64,000 nucleotides of DNA from CAJWOS01 sp964502005 (GCA_964502005.1 CAZCUX010000017.1:75861-139860); one strand, 5' to 3'; shown: positions 33,901 through 42,560, counted from the stretch's first letter. A program made the numbers and translations. Notes: generated by a model not told the origin, from the letters alone.

Positions 33901-34769
33901 GAATCGAAGTGCGCCTCCGGTCGCCGAGCGGTTCGATTGTCACATTTGTGCAGACCGTTGGAAACGCCGATGCGCAGTACCAAGAGGTAGGGCTGGCGCC
34001 TGCGGTGTGGGACCGCACCCGCGTCGATACGCCGAGCCCCAACCAGACCTTTGACCTCCGCTTTGGCATGCACCCGGACCATCCAGCGGAGGTGTGGCTA
34101 GAGGTGCAGTGGGACGGAAAACACCGACCGGGGCGTTGGATTCACCTGCCGTTTTCACCCGAAGGGGACGCGTGGCAGCTGGAGCTAGGCGCCCATGCCC
34201 AAGGCGAGCTGCGCGGGGCGGTGATGTATGCCCAGCTCCAAGAGGTCGAGGTGTGGGGCTTTGCGGTGGGCACCCACGAGGCGTCCCTCGCGCCCCTTTC
34301 GCGCGACGATGAAGGCATAGGACGGCTGCGGGTGGAGCGTTCGCGCGCGGTGACCCAGCTCACGGCGACCGACGGCGAGGACCAAGTGCTGCGTTGGGCG
34401 GAGACGGCCTGGCGCTCTTCGTTGTACTACCACCGCACCGATGAGCAGGTTCTGCAAGACCTCCTCGTCCACCTGCCGCTTTCGTCGGAGGCAGCGGCGA
34501 CCATCGCGCCGATCCTGTTCTTGTCGCGCATTCATGCGCTCGTCGAGACGGGCGACCACGCTCGCGCCGACGCCGCAATGGAGCATTTGCGCTCGCAGAT
34601 GCCGTCTCGGGGGTCGTCCTGCTTGGCCGCCCATGCGTTGGACTTGGCCCTCGCCACCGCCCATCACGACACGGAGCGGGGGGACCATGCCCGCGCGGCG
34701 GGGCGAGCGTGCCTCGACAATGGCGTGGTGGCCAAGCGCGACCTTACGCACCTCAACTTGTCGTTATGA
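30945..34769 (+). CDS. Membrane Ser/Thr protein kinase with FG-GAP-like extracellular part
   Basis: A protein of 1274 residues from ATG 30945. A short Cys cluster (CVRCG...FYCPR) near the start resembles a zinc ribbon. The kinase domain (about 70-330) has GRGGMGVVYRAR, the Lys in VALKLL, HRDLKPSNVL, ISDFGLA and GTPAYMAPEVL, all intact, so it should be active. One membrane segment (about 365-390) separates it from a large outer part: a TPR-like helical region, then FG-GAP/VCBS-like Ca2+ loops (VDGDGVDEAVLG; DIDGDGDEDVVVG), beta domains and a helical C-terminus. It probably senses an envelope or extracellular cue. The divergent sigma-54 activator is a candidate target. Confidence 0.9.
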   Translation: MSTPVCSRRIGSLSGPFAWVCVRCGRQVSAGDGPARGFYCPRTSQINASTVDEDELGGDRSEVLHDEDRPYVLVEELGRGGMGVVYRARAATTGDEVALKLLGEGASPVRQARFNREADLLAAVEDDGVVKILDRGTIGTGGRWFAMELVEGPTLAELLAEDVQVAPVERQRLLLAFCETLARLHSRGICHRDLKPSNVLVTVDGQPKISDFGLALDIAGDTRHTRTGQGLGTPAYMAPEVLGADHEPDWLRADVYSAGLVLAEWMSGRQGRHRSAGRLLDGRLWLDTVRDQLPPALGGICARATAFDPADRYADGQALLADVLRWTQGEMPVRRRRSAARWLAGRSTRVGLAALAVCLAVVLGYFARLTVARVQAERAAATALANVEARWNRLAAGGDAEAARRLVEAWASQPEVQGTDALARGWLHWGEFCRRSSLQGARGALAAAMVNARTDDTRRAATQALLENLEDEGDWIRLSQLIFHLDETGADSLIEPRLRLQVALAIRQFADATAQMDADDPRALAIRTLANAEPVQAFNPPQAVPCPTGDLLTFAQVGDVWLGGSRGWDRSLVAFAPPSCERAPADPGTDGWQSWIQAVAAADVDGDGVDEAVLGMGPGDAYGVRVLRNVEGQFEALVDMMVLGNVTGVTGWRRSDGSTAIVAVTSPRNPSSRVFPTSGQPPLPPGIHVLRWNGAGLEVEYSIPAPHWNGGPVVPFSVQVADIDGDGDEDVVVGAEEWVGLLLDAPDHPFVWMGDMRLIEIVQWDSDPAAELHVRIRAEDSMLGAGTQPLPTSPLGGTTKVDLYSDDPLWAQIRIMADLGLVDEAADRLAWIGMLRLGDEGAAAWRQAALLWQDTDPVRSAEAWAAATRDGDAASLLPALTGLWSTGRVEAANALLEEARSRGLAASVEAEVDALEMQTPVSLDAAEQRDKWELRAPYARLRAEGRLDIEVPLGITDVAAFPLRRTEGPLGVHLHGTLLRNEWASGIEVRLRSPSGSIVTFVQTVGNADAQYQEVGLAPAVWDRTRVDTPSPNQTFDLRFGMHPDHPAEVWLEVQWDGKHRPGRWIHLPFSPEGDAWQLELGAHAQGELRGAVMYAQLQEVEVWGFAVGTHEASLAPLSRDDEGIGRLRVERSRAVTQLTATDGEDQVLRWAETAWRSSLYYHRTDEQVLQDLLVHLPLSSEAAATIAPILFLSRIHALVETGDHARADAAMEHLRSQMPSRGSSCLAAHALDLALATAHHDTERGDHARAAGRACLDNGVVAKRDLTHLNLSL

Positions 34770-35387
34770 CGAACAACGACGCACGTCCGAGATAGCTACG
34801 GGGCGGTGTTGGTTTTGTTGCGCATGTTATGTAACGAGTGGAATAAAACAAGGGGAAGGGTTGATTGAGGGTTGGTTTCAACGGTCCCTCCCCTCGCTCG
34901 GTCAATGCGAAGGGGCGCCCGATTTGTGGCTTCATCGATGATGTTGCCGAGCACCACACGTTCTCGATTATGGTCGAAGGCTATCGCCACAAGTTCGCTC
35001 AAACCCCCGAATTCGGCGCTTGCCTCCGCTCAACCGCCCCGCAGCCATTGGTGGAAGCGAGCCCCGTCGATGCTGTGTTGGGGGTGGGCCTCCGTCGAGG
35101 GGAGTGACTGCGTTGTGGTGGAGTGACGAAGGGAGGCGAGGTTATCGGGGTTGTTTGTACGATGAATGGCGATTCAGTGGCACAACGCAGCGCGGGGGTC
35201 TCCGTTTCGGCGTATCGCACGGAGCGAACGGCATCGGAGGGGCTCTCGCGTACGGTCGGAATCAAGGCAGTTTTGGGTAGTTCGCGACTTGTTGAGAAGC
35301 GACGAAGACACCGATTGAGGCAAAAAAGCCTACCGCGAAGGATTTTCGCGCGGATGTGGCTTTTCGATTTGATATACTGAACTGGTT
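34770..35387. other. Intergenic region between kinase gene and Hachiman-like module
   Basis: A stretch of 618 nt with no convincing gene. It contains the third TGAATGGCGATTCA dyad at 35163-35176. The final part (about 35310 onwards) turns AT-rich and marks the right-hand (3') side of the hamB gene. No inverted-repeat ends, target duplications or tRNA sequence were seen that would explain insertion. Confidence 0.4.
35163..35176. repeat. Intergenic dyad TGAATGGCGATTCA, copy 3 of 3
   Basis: Same 14-mer as at 10856 and 30860, again with GTAC just upstream. It is 224 nt beyond the hamB stop. Confidence 0.5.
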
Positions 35388-37916
35388 TCACTCGGATGTC
35401 TGTGGGAAAGTGTCATCCACAATCATTCGATCCCATTCACAAAGCTTTGGTCGAGTTGAGAGAGCTATTCTTCTTAGGTCCCTAAAGTACAGCATTTCCC
35501 CTTGAGACTGAAATGTTGGATTGTACATCGCCACTGATATCGCGGTTTCCCTTGGCAGCCCGGCAACAATAAGTTGTGATGCCAGACCGGGTGGCGCTCC
35601 GTGCTCCAACCCTGCGATCAAATCGGAACAAGCGTGACCCATCGCTAGGAAGGGCCGCATGAGCCGAGGTAATTGAAACTTGATGGTGTTTAAAATGGTT
35701 GACAGTCTATCTTCAATCTCCGAGTTTGTGGGAGTGCCCCAATCCAGAATCTGGCGTAGTTTTTCTCCCCTTGCCCACGCTATGGCGTTATTCGATATCG
35801 ACCAAATACGTCCAGACCTCAGGTTGGAGCCGATAGTGCGATTTAGCAGATTTGGTGAGCTGGCCTGAATTGTCGCTATCCATAGCTGTAAGTCTTCGAC
35901 TGCTCTGGCTGAACGGAGATTTAGGTCAAGTCTTGGAACTTCACCTTTCCGAACTTTGTCATATAAGGCCTGAACCTCAAAAGGGTCCCAATAGGGAACA
36001 GACAGCAAGACCTTTCTAGGGGCACTCAATTCAAGTACTCGACCCATTATCATAGCGTATTCATCGTCGGCAATATCAATGCCTGCGTTTCTGAGTCGTC
36101 CGAGCCCGGCAGTTCCATACCGGATTGCTTGGTAACGGATATATTCTATGATATCCTTATACTTTTCTTCGGCCGATGCAAGGGTGCTGGATGAAGCTAC
36201 ACCTAATATTACTCTGCGAGCCTCAACGAAGCGTGGATGTATGGTTGGCTGCACACTTAGCTTGGGGAAATCAAAGCCGACCTGATTGGAGTTGAACATT
36301 TGGCCATCTAAAACTACTGCTCGGCCCACAAAATCTTTCATCAGCCGGCCGGCCCGCCCACGTAGGTTTGCAAATTCGTACTCGGTAAGGGATTGGGCAT
36401 CTTTTCCCGACCTTACAAACAAATGGGGGTTCCGTATTAAGATTGTCTTGGCCGGCAGGTTTACTCCTTGCATTAGAGTTGTAGTGCATGCCACTGTGCT
36501 AAGGAATCCCTTTGAAAACGCGATTTCCACGGCTACGCGAGCATGATTTGGCATTTTGCCATGATGATAACCGATACCTGCGTTGACACTCGTCGATAGT
36601 CCATATTTTGGATGCACTTTGTCGGAAAGGTATTTCGCGAGAGTTTGTCGCTCCAAAGCATGTGACCGCGTTGAGCGGTCTTCTGATTCTGAGAGTTGAA
36701 TCGCTGTTTTCTGAGCTTGAATGGCCGTTGGACTAAAGATCAGGACACCCCCTTGCTGTGTTAGCTCGGGCAGAACGCCGCGGACAAAAGCATAGAAATT
36801 TTCGTTGTACGTTGTCCTTCCATGGATGTTCGATAAGGTGCCACTTTTCTGGTTAATTTGCAATGATATTGGATGGCGCGATAGGGTAGTATGCTGGTCC
36901 ATCGTGGCCTGCCCTGCCTGCGTGTTGAATGTATACGCAATGTTGACCACTGGGGGAACATAGTCTTCGACCCCTATCACAGTTGTGCGAAGCAGTTCTT
37001 CTCCCAGTTTAGCGGGATTTTTAAGACGAGGTCCAGAAAGTACTACCTTACAATGTTGGTGCTGGGCAATTTCCGCTATCACATCGACCAAGATTTTCGC
37101 CCGCTCCCCGGTTGCTCTTTCGGCACGTTCGACGTTTTGAACTTCATCTACTATAAGAAGCTCTATTTGCCAACCGTATGTGGTTTCCACGAATGCAGAA
37201 TAGGCTCGCTCCTGAGTTAGAACATATATTGTTGGTGTATGATCTCTTATGGGGGAGACCGTTTGACAAATGTCCACTATGAGGTTTAGCCTCCGTACAG
37301 CAATAGTGAGGTCGCGACTTACCTGTCTAACTAAGCTTACAGTTGGCACAATGTAAACGATAGTTTTGAAACCCAATCGTATTGATTTTGCAACGTGAAG
37401 GCTCAGTATATAAGATTTCCCAGCAGATGTCGGTGCCGATACGCATACTGCGGGATGGCATTGTAGTGCCTTCCAGAATCGTTGTTGGAAGGCGGTTACC
37501 GTAACTGGCTGATCAAATCCCGCATCGATTTGGAAAAGCGCCAGTTGCGCGGTCGCGGAAAGCGCCAACCCGAGCTGGTCGAACTTGATTTTCGCGCCGA
37601 TTTGTGTTTCCACCATGTCTATACATGGTCCATATCCAAGCCGCGATAAAATCACGGCAAGAATACCGGGCAGTCCATCCCACGATTCCTGCCGATGTTC
37701 CCATATGAGCCCACAAATAGTGAGGCAGATGTCGCGATTCACCCCATCCATAGCGTCTTGGGAGAGTCGTTCAACAATTTGTAATGCACGTACTGCCTTT
37801 GCTTCGGATAGCGGCTCGACTTCCATGTATAGGCCAAGGGAATGCGCGAATGACTGCAGGTCATGTTTCAATATGTCCTGAATCGCAGGCGAATCAGTGT
37901 TTTTGTCTTTGGTCAT
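35388..37916 (-). CDS. hamB: Hachiman-like HamB, Ski2-type superfamily-2 helicase
   Basis: A protein of 842 residues. An N-terminal helical region of ~150 residues leads into a helicase core: Walker A APTSAGKS (161-168), motif Ia VPTVSLV, motif II DEVQ (257-260), motif III SGPR, motif IV IFSPT, motif V TTLMQGVNLPAK and motif VI RGRAGR (519-524). APTSAGKS, GVNLPAK and RGRAGR are typical of Ski2-like helicases. A C-terminal region of ~300 residues has no recognised domain. It overlaps the upstream DUF1837 gene by 23 nt, matching hamAB order. In characterised Hachiman systems HamB senses damaged DNA and releases the HamA nuclease. Base composition is clearly more AT-rich than in its neighbours, pointing to horizontal transfer. 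Confidence 0.82.
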   Translation of the reverse strand: MTKDKNTDSPAIQDILKHDLQSFAHSLGLYMEVEPLSEAKAVRALQIVERLSQDAMDGVNRDICLTICGLIWEHRQESWDGLPGILAVILSRLGYGPCIDMVETQIGAKIKFDQLGLALSATAQLALFQIDAGFDQPVTVTAFQQRFWKALQCHPAVCVSAPTSAGKSYILSLHVAKSIRLGFKTIVYIVPTVSLVRQVSRDLTIAVRRLNLIVDICQTVSPIRDHTPTIYVLTQERAYSAFVETTYGWQIELLIVDEVQNVERAERATGERAKILVDVIAEIAQHQHCKVVLSGPRLKNPAKLGEELLRTTVIGVEDYVPPVVNIAYTFNTQAGQATMDQHTTLSRHPISLQINQKSGTLSNIHGRTTYNENFYAFVRGVLPELTQQGGVLIFSPTAIQAQKTAIQLSESEDRSTRSHALERQTLAKYLSDKVHPKYGLSTSVNAGIGYHHGKMPNHARVAVEIAFSKGFLSTVACTTTLMQGVNLPAKTILIRNPHLFVRSGKDAQSLTEYEFANLRGRAGRLMKDFVGRAVVLDGQMFNSNQVGFDFPKLSVQPTIHPRFVEARRVILGVASSSTLASAEEKYKDIIEYIRYQAIRYGTAGLGRLRNAGIDIADDEYAMIMGRVLELSAPRKVLLSVPYWDPFEVQALYDKVRKGEVPRLDLNLRSARAVEDLQLWIATIQASSPNLLNRTIGSNLRSGRIWSISNNAIAWARGEKLRQILDWGTPTNSEIEDRLSTILNTIKFQLPRLMRPFLAMGHACSDLIAGLEHGAPPGLASQLIVAGLPRETAISVAMYNPTFQSQGEMLYFRDLRRIALSTRPKLCEWDRMIVDDTFPQTSE

Positions 37917-38847
37917 CGTCGGTCTTTATTCCTGCAAACTTGGCATATTCGTTAACCAGCTTCTTTAGTTCGTGAGCTGGAAATAAAATGAAAACTACAC
38001 GGCCTAAATATGGCTGGGGTGTTTGTGTTAGGCGCTTGTTTTTTGCTACTTTAGAACATAGCGCTTGCAATTTTGCTTCTTTATCCTTAAGCAGTTCTTT
38101 ACGCGAGTTCCCTTCGGCTTGTGCAGCTTCGTATGAGCATAAGCAAACAGGGATTAACTTGGTATCTTTAAGGTTGCCACATATGTAGTCATTCGCTACC
38201 TGCTGCAGATTTGAAGGAAGAAAATCCTCGGATGCATAAAGAAGGAGTTCCTTTGTATTGTTCTTGCAGTGTTCGACTACATCACTTAAAGCATGAAGGA
38301 TGGCCTCGCGGCCTGCGTTATCCTGACGCCATAAAGTCTTTGCCTCGCCAATGAAGAGGCACAATTCATCATTCCGGTATCCGATGTGTATCGCATCAGC
38401 TCCATTACGTTCGAGTGCTGGGTTGGTCGTCAGCTTCATCTTCCTTAACAGGGGTGGAGCCCGAAAAAAATGTTGTATAACAACAAATAGTAGAATCTCA
38501 CCGAACTGTCCCTGCAAAGAAGATATGCGAAACTTGTCGACCGCTTTTTGACGAAGCATATTGTATGCGCTGGATAGGTCTCTTCCCTTTGATAATTGCG
38601 TAACCAACTCATCTTGCTTTTCCGGTGAATAAACAAAAGTCGTTAGCTTCGCCGACAGCTCTTTTATGAACTCCATGCGCAGTTCTGTCACATCCTGATA
38701 ATCTATTAGAATGCCTCGGTGGTCCTTTGTATCTGTAAGGCCAAAGTCTCCTGTCACAATGTGGGTGTAGCTGAATAAGGCTTCCGCCGACGAAGTAAGC
38801 TGCTCAAGTTCTTCTCTTGACGGTAGACCTGAATTTCCCTTGCTCAT
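37894..38847 (-). CDS. hamA: Hachiman-like HamA, DUF1837 nuclease
   Basis: A protein of 317 residues. ATG 38847 has GGAGG only 4 nt upstream. The central part carries a PD-(D/E)xK-like nuclease signature: Glu117 (QFGEILLF), Asp151 (NGADAIHIG) and Glu168-x-Lys170 (FIGEAK), the same E-x-K arrangement reported as catalytic in HamA. The surrounding pattern matches DUF1837. HamA is held by HamB and, when freed, degrades DNA and aborts infection; this is known for the family and inferred here. The gene is AT-rich, and its 3' end overlaps hamB by 23 nt, so they are expressed together. Confidence 0.82.
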   Translation of the reverse strand: MSKGNSGLPSREELEQLTSSAEALFSYTHIVTGDFGLTDTKDHRGILIDYQDVTELRMEFIKELSAKLTTFVYSPEKQDELVTQLSKGRDLSSAYNMLRQKAVDKFRISSLQGQFGEILLFVVIQHFFRAPPLLRKMKLTTNPALERNGADAIHIGYRNDELCLFIGEAKTLWRQDNAGREAILHALSDVVEHCKNNTKELLLYASEDFLPSNLQQVANDYICGNLKDTKLIPVCLCSYEAAQAEGNSRKELLKDKEAKLQALCSKVAKNKRLTQTPQPYLGRVVFILFPAHELKKLVNEYAKFAGIKTDDDQRQKH

Positions 38848-39069
38848 GCTTCCTCCGCAGTCGACGTATCTAAGATTTGGACGGACAGCCACCTGCCTAT
38901 TGAGATAATTGTTCTGTGGTGCCGATTTTGGCGAGGCAATCGGTGCGTGCGGAACGCGTGGTGATATTGCATTTTGAGGTGAGATAAAGTGGGACCACTA
39001 CCCTTCTCCATTTTCGTTTCGGTTTGATTCAGACCGCATCCACCAACCCCCGCCCCACACCGGGCCAGG

Positions 39070-39156
39070 GACCGGAGCCGGTCGCGAAGCGAGACCCCCA
39101 TCGGGCGGCCCCGCGTCAGCGGGGACGAACGGTGGGGGGCCGAGGCGCTGTGCGCC
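39070..39156. other. Very GC-rich cluster of perfect short hairpins upstream of hamA
   Basis: Within the 435-nt gap between hamA and the OmpA-family gene. Perfect inverted repeats: 39070-39083 (GACCGG/CCGGTC), 39109-39124 (CCCCGC/GCGGGG) and 39144-39156 (GGCGC/GCGCC); GC-rich pairing continues to about 39200. It may be a structured RNA, a REP-like repeat or the edge of the acquired island. No open frame fits it. Confidence 0.4.
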
Positions 39157-39230
39157 GAGCCGGCGGAAGGGCCCGGTGGCGAACCGCAGGTGAGCCAGGC
39201 CCCCAAACGAGCCGTCCTTCGAAACAAAGA

Positions 39231-39267
39231 GGGCGTGCGGCGCCCCACCTTGGGATTCCGCACGCCC
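39231..39267 (-). terminator. Rho-independent terminator of the OmpA-family gene
   Basis: A 10-bp perfect stem (GGGCGTGCGG with CCGCACGCCC, 39231-39240 and 39258-39267) with a 17-nt loop. On the minus strand it begins 15 nt after the stop codon and is followed by CTCTTTGTTTC, a moderately T-rich tract. Confidence 0.75.
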
Positions 39268-39282
39268 GTTACCTAACGGTTG

Positions 39283-41148
39283 CTATTTATTCCGGCCGGA
39301 CTCGATTTGGTCGGCGTCGGGTCGGTTGCCGTCTGGCGTGCCGGCCTTCTGCTTGTCGGTATCGGTGGCGTCATCGACGGTTTTGATGATGGTGCCCGGC
39401 GCTGCGCTCGCGCGCTCGACGATTGCGAACTCGACGCGCCGATTGTTGGCGCGCCCTTCCGCTGTCTTGTTGCTCTCAATGGGCTTGGTCTCGCCGTAGC
39501 CCTTGGCTTCGAGGCGTGCGGGCTCGACGCCCTTTTCGATGAGGTACTTGCGCACGGAGTCCACGCGCCGCTGCGAGAGGTCGAGGTTGTATGCGTCTTT
39601 GCCGCGGTCATCGGTGTGTCCGCCGACCTCGACCTTCTTGACCTCCGGGTGTACGCGCAACACGGTGGCCACTTCGTCGAGGAGCTGCTGCGAGCGCGGG
39701 TCGATTTGGTCGCCGTCGAATGCGAAGTACACCTTGTCGAGGATGACGATTTGGTCTTCCTTCAGCTCGACGAGGGTGGGCGCGAGCTTGACCTTGATGA
39801 GCTTGTCGTCGCCTTCGATGAGCTTCACGGTCTCGACGTAGGTGTTGTAGCCTTGCACCGTCACGAAGACGGTGTGTGTGCCAACACCGAGCGATTGCCG
39901 GCCAACATGCGTGTCGGCGAGAATGAGCGGCTCGCCGGGCACGCAGTTGTCGACCTCGCGCTCCCACGACACATGCCCGCCGTTGAGCGGCTTGTCGTTG
40001 GCGTCGTAGATTTCGAGCCGGACCTTGGCGTCGAGCTTGGCGACAAGGTTCACCCGGAGCGGCGCGACGGCGTTTTCGGGGACGACCGCTTGGCCTTGAC
40101 CGGCGCGGCAGGGGCCGAGCGTGGCCGATGCGGTGTAGGTGTCGCCGGGCGTGAGGTGCAGGTGTTCGAGGGGTTGTAATGCCGAGCGGAACTCGATGGG
40201 CACGCGTCCTTCGACCTTCGTGGGTGCGTCGGCCACGAGCGCGTCTTGGAAGTAGACCGACACCGCGATGCCGCCTTCGGGGGGGGGCGGTGGTGGTGGC
40301 TGGTCGACCTTTCCGAAGCCGCCGCCCGCGAAAATGCGGTACCACGCGGCAGATGCGCCGGGCGAGATGGCGGTCGAGGTGCCGACCATCCAGTGGCCGC
40401 CGCCTTCGTAGACCTTGTGCCCAAACAGCAGCATCTCGATGGGCAGGTCGGTGCCGGAGACGGCGTTGGCGCTGAATGGTGCTTCTAGTCTGCCTTCGAC
40501 GTTGAGGCCGAAGGTCTCGGTGACGGCGTAGCCCACATGGCCGCCCGCGAGGAGCCGGTCGGCGCCTTGTAAGTTGCCGAGGTCGGTTTGGGGCCGAAAG
40601 TACGGGCCCGCGTTGGCGGTGACGCGGATTCGGTCGCCGCTTGCGCCGAGCGTGAGCATCGCGCCGCCTGCAACGCCGCCTTGCCCCAAGAACGCGTCGG
40701 CGTTGCCGGTGGGCAGGTCAATCATGGGCGCTACGCCAAGGTCGAAGTCGCCGTCGATGAGCGTGGCGTCCACCGTCGCGCGGATGTCGCCCATGTCCAT
40801 GCCATTGGAGACGCCGTCTAGGCCGACGGAGTGCAGGTAGACGGGCAGCGACAGGTTGAGCCGCACGGCTTCTGTTGCGTTCCAGCCGCCTGCAAGGTTG
40901 GCCGCGAGCACGTCATCGAGGAGCGAAACGGTGCCCGTGTTGCCGTAATAGACGGCCACCAGCGGGCTTTCCGCCCATTCCGCGACGCCCGCCGCGTACC
41001 ATGTGTGCTGGGGCGCGCGTCCGGGGGTGTTGAGTTGGAGAGGCACGATAGGGTCGGGCGTGAAGGTGCCAAGTCGAAATCCATGCGCATCGATAGATTG
41101 TGCCGATGCCACGGCGCTTGTCAGCCAAATTACAATCAGCGTGGACAT
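39283..41148 (-). CDS. OmpA-family outer-membrane protein
   Basis: A protein of 621 residues with a signal peptide (TSAVASA). The first ~300 residues look like a beta-barrel (repeated amphipathic strands, ending in a Pro-rich hinge of about eight Pro). Two beta domains follow, then a C-terminal OmpA domain (about 470-590): YFAFDGDQIDPRS, GGHTDDRGKDAYN, LSQRRVDSVRKYL and NRRVEFAIV, containing the Asp and Arg that bind diaminopimelate in peptidoglycan. It should tie the outer membrane to the wall. It starts 3 nt after the stop of the Gly-Glu-linker surface protein, so both share an mRNA ending at the hairpin at 39231. Confidence 0.88.
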   Translation of the reverse strand: MSTLIVIWLTSAVASAQSIDAHGFRLGTFTPDPIVPLQLNTPGRAPQHTWYAAGVAEWAESPLVAVYYGNTGTVSLLDDVLAANLAGGWNATEAVRLNLSLPVYLHSVGLDGVSNGMDMGDIRATVDATLIDGDFDLGVAPMIDLPTGNADAFLGQGGVAGGAMLTLGASGDRIRVTANAGPYFRPQTDLGNLQGADRLLAGGHVGYAVTETFGLNVEGRLEAPFSANAVSGTDLPIEMLLFGHKVYEGGGHWMVGTSTAISPGASAAWYRIFAGGGFGKVDQPPPPPPPEGGIAVSVYFQDALVADAPTKVEGRVPIEFRSALQPLEHLHLTPGDTYTASATLGPCRAGQGQAVVPENAVAPLRVNLVAKLDAKVRLEIYDANDKPLNGGHVSWEREVDNCVPGEPLILADTHVGRQSLGVGTHTVFVTVQGYNTYVETVKLIEGDDKLIKVKLAPTLVELKEDQIVILDKVYFAFDGDQIDPRSQQLLDEVATVLRVHPEVKKVEVGGHTDDRGKDAYNLDLSQRRVDSVRKYLIEKGVEPARLEAKGYGETKPIESNKTAEGRANNRRVEFAIVERASAAPGTIIKTVDDATDTDKQKAGTPDGNRPDADQIESGRNK

Positions 41149-41151
41149 CGC

Positions 41152-42411
41152 TCAGACCTCGCTCTGCCGACGGCGCCGGCTGACCCAACCCGGAATCAAC
41201 AAAAACAAGCCAAAGACCGCGGCGCCGCTCGTTCCCTTGTCGCAGCTCGCGTAACCGCCGGCATAGTGCATGCCTTCGCAGTTGTCTATGCCGGTGTCTG
41301 TGTTGGTTTCGCCTTCACCTTCACCCTCGCCTTCACCTTCGCCTTCACCTTCACCCTCGCCTTCACCTTCGCCTTCACCTTCACCCTCTCCTTCACCTTC
41401 ACCTTCGCCTTCACCTTCGCCGGGTTGGAACTCATTACAATCTTCGTCAACGGCGCCGAACAACACCATCGAACGGCTGACTTCCGCGTGGTCACCGACC
41501 AAAATGGCGTCGCCGAATGTTGCGCCGAAGTAGTAGAGGACCGCTGTGTCGCTCATGCTCGCGCCGGGGTCGGCGATATAGCTCCAGTCTGCGGCGTCGA
41601 AGTTGCCATAAGCGCCATAAACGAGGCGGTCGGGCGTCAATGTGTCGGCAAAGCCGTCGAGTGCGGCGGTGGACGTGAAGGTGAGCACTTCGGGCGTGCC
41701 GCCGACATTGACCATTTGGTAGAAGTCGCCCAGGTCGCCAGCGCCGAAGTCGGTCTCGGTGTTGACGGATTCGCCGACCGTGAACGGGTTGCATTCGATG
41801 GTCGAGTAGACCGGCCCGTCGTCGGCGGCGGATTGGTAGTCGATGTGCCAGCGGAGCCCGAGGGGAATCTCCTCGGTGTTGTTCGAGATGATGGTCTGCG
41901 TGAGGCGCACGCCGGAGTTGGCCTCCGAGGAGCCGAAGGTCACCACTTCGTGCCGCAGCACGTAGTTGTGCCCGTTGCTGTTGGTGAGGGCCCACTCGGA
42001 CTCGATGCCCAGGTTGCCCGCCTCGGCGGTGGTGTCGGCGGGGTCAAACGGGCAGGTGCCGATGTAGTTGACGGTCCAGCTCGAACCGGCCATGTCGGGC
42101 AGGCGGAACAGCTCATTGGTCGAGTAGTCGTAGACCGCCAAGTCGGAGGTGAGGTTGCGGGGGCCGCCACCGGAAACCGCGCCGTAGACGATGTTTTGGG
42201 TGGAGCCGGTGGCGAGCGTCGCGGTGTGGCCGGCGCCCGTTGCAGCGCCATAGGCGCCGTTGTCGCCATTGACGACGACGTCGTACCAGCCACCCGTCAC
42301 CAGCACTTCGGTGCCAAAATATGGCGAGGGGTCGCAGGATAGCCCGGCGCGTGCGGGATTTGCGGCCACCAACAATCCGGCGACACAAGCAGCAGGAATC
42401 AAGCGGTACAT
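41152..42411 (-). CDS. Secreted surface protein with Gly-Glu linker and C-terminal sorting tail
   Basis: About 419 residues. ATG 42411 is preferred; a GTG at 42417 is 5 nt from GGAGG and is also possible. After a signal peptide (GLLVAANPARA) comes a ~330-residue beta-rich domain of unknown family, then a (Gly-Glu)n linker of ~19 dipeptides. The end has a single Cys, a hydrophobic segment (GAAVFGLFLLIPGWV) and SRRRR, a MYXO-CTERM-like tripartite tail. In known myxobacteria such tails are processed so the protein is held at the cell surface. It is co-transcribed with the OmpA-family gene 3 nt downstream. Confidence 0.78.
   Translation of the reverse strand: MYRLIPAACVAGLLVAANPARAGLSCDPSPYFGTEVLVTGGWYDVVVNGDNGAYGAATGAGHTATLATGSTQNIVYGAVSGGGPRNLTSDLAVYDYSTNELFRLPDMAGSSWTVNYIGTCPFDPADTTAEAGNLGIESEWALTNSNGHNYVLRHEVVTFGSSEANSGVRLTQTIISNNTEEIPLGLRWHIDYQSAADDGPVYSTIECNPFTVGESVNTETDFGAGDLGDFYQMVNVGGTPEVLTFTSTAALDGFADTLTPDRLVYGAYGNFDAADWSYIADPGASMSDTAVLYYFGATFGDAILVGDHAEVSRSMVLFGAVDEDCNEFQPGEGEGEGEGEGEGEGEGEGEGEGEGEGEGEGEGEGEGETNTDTGIDNCEGMHYAGGYASCDKGTSGAAVFGLFLLIPGWVSRRRRQSEV
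41308..41421. repeat. Hexanucleotide tandem repeat encoding the Gly-Glu linker
   Basis: About 19 near-identical 6-bp units (TTCRCC and CTCGCC on the plus strand) inside the surface-protein gene. Slippage would change the linker by whole Gly-Glu pairs without breaking the frame. Confidence 0.85.
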
Positions 42412-42560
42412 AGACACGAAAACCTCCATTTACGGTTGCGATAGACGTGGAGGTGTGTATTGCAATATTCGTGCCAAAATATGCGACGGATTCCTTATTG
42501 CGAGATGGGCGCGGATTGGCGCTCGGGACAGGTGTGCGGGGGCTATAGACCGGTCAATAG

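Noticed and set aside
41308..41421. CRISPR-like short repeats
   Set aside because: A 6-bp coding repeat within a gene (Gly-Glu linker).
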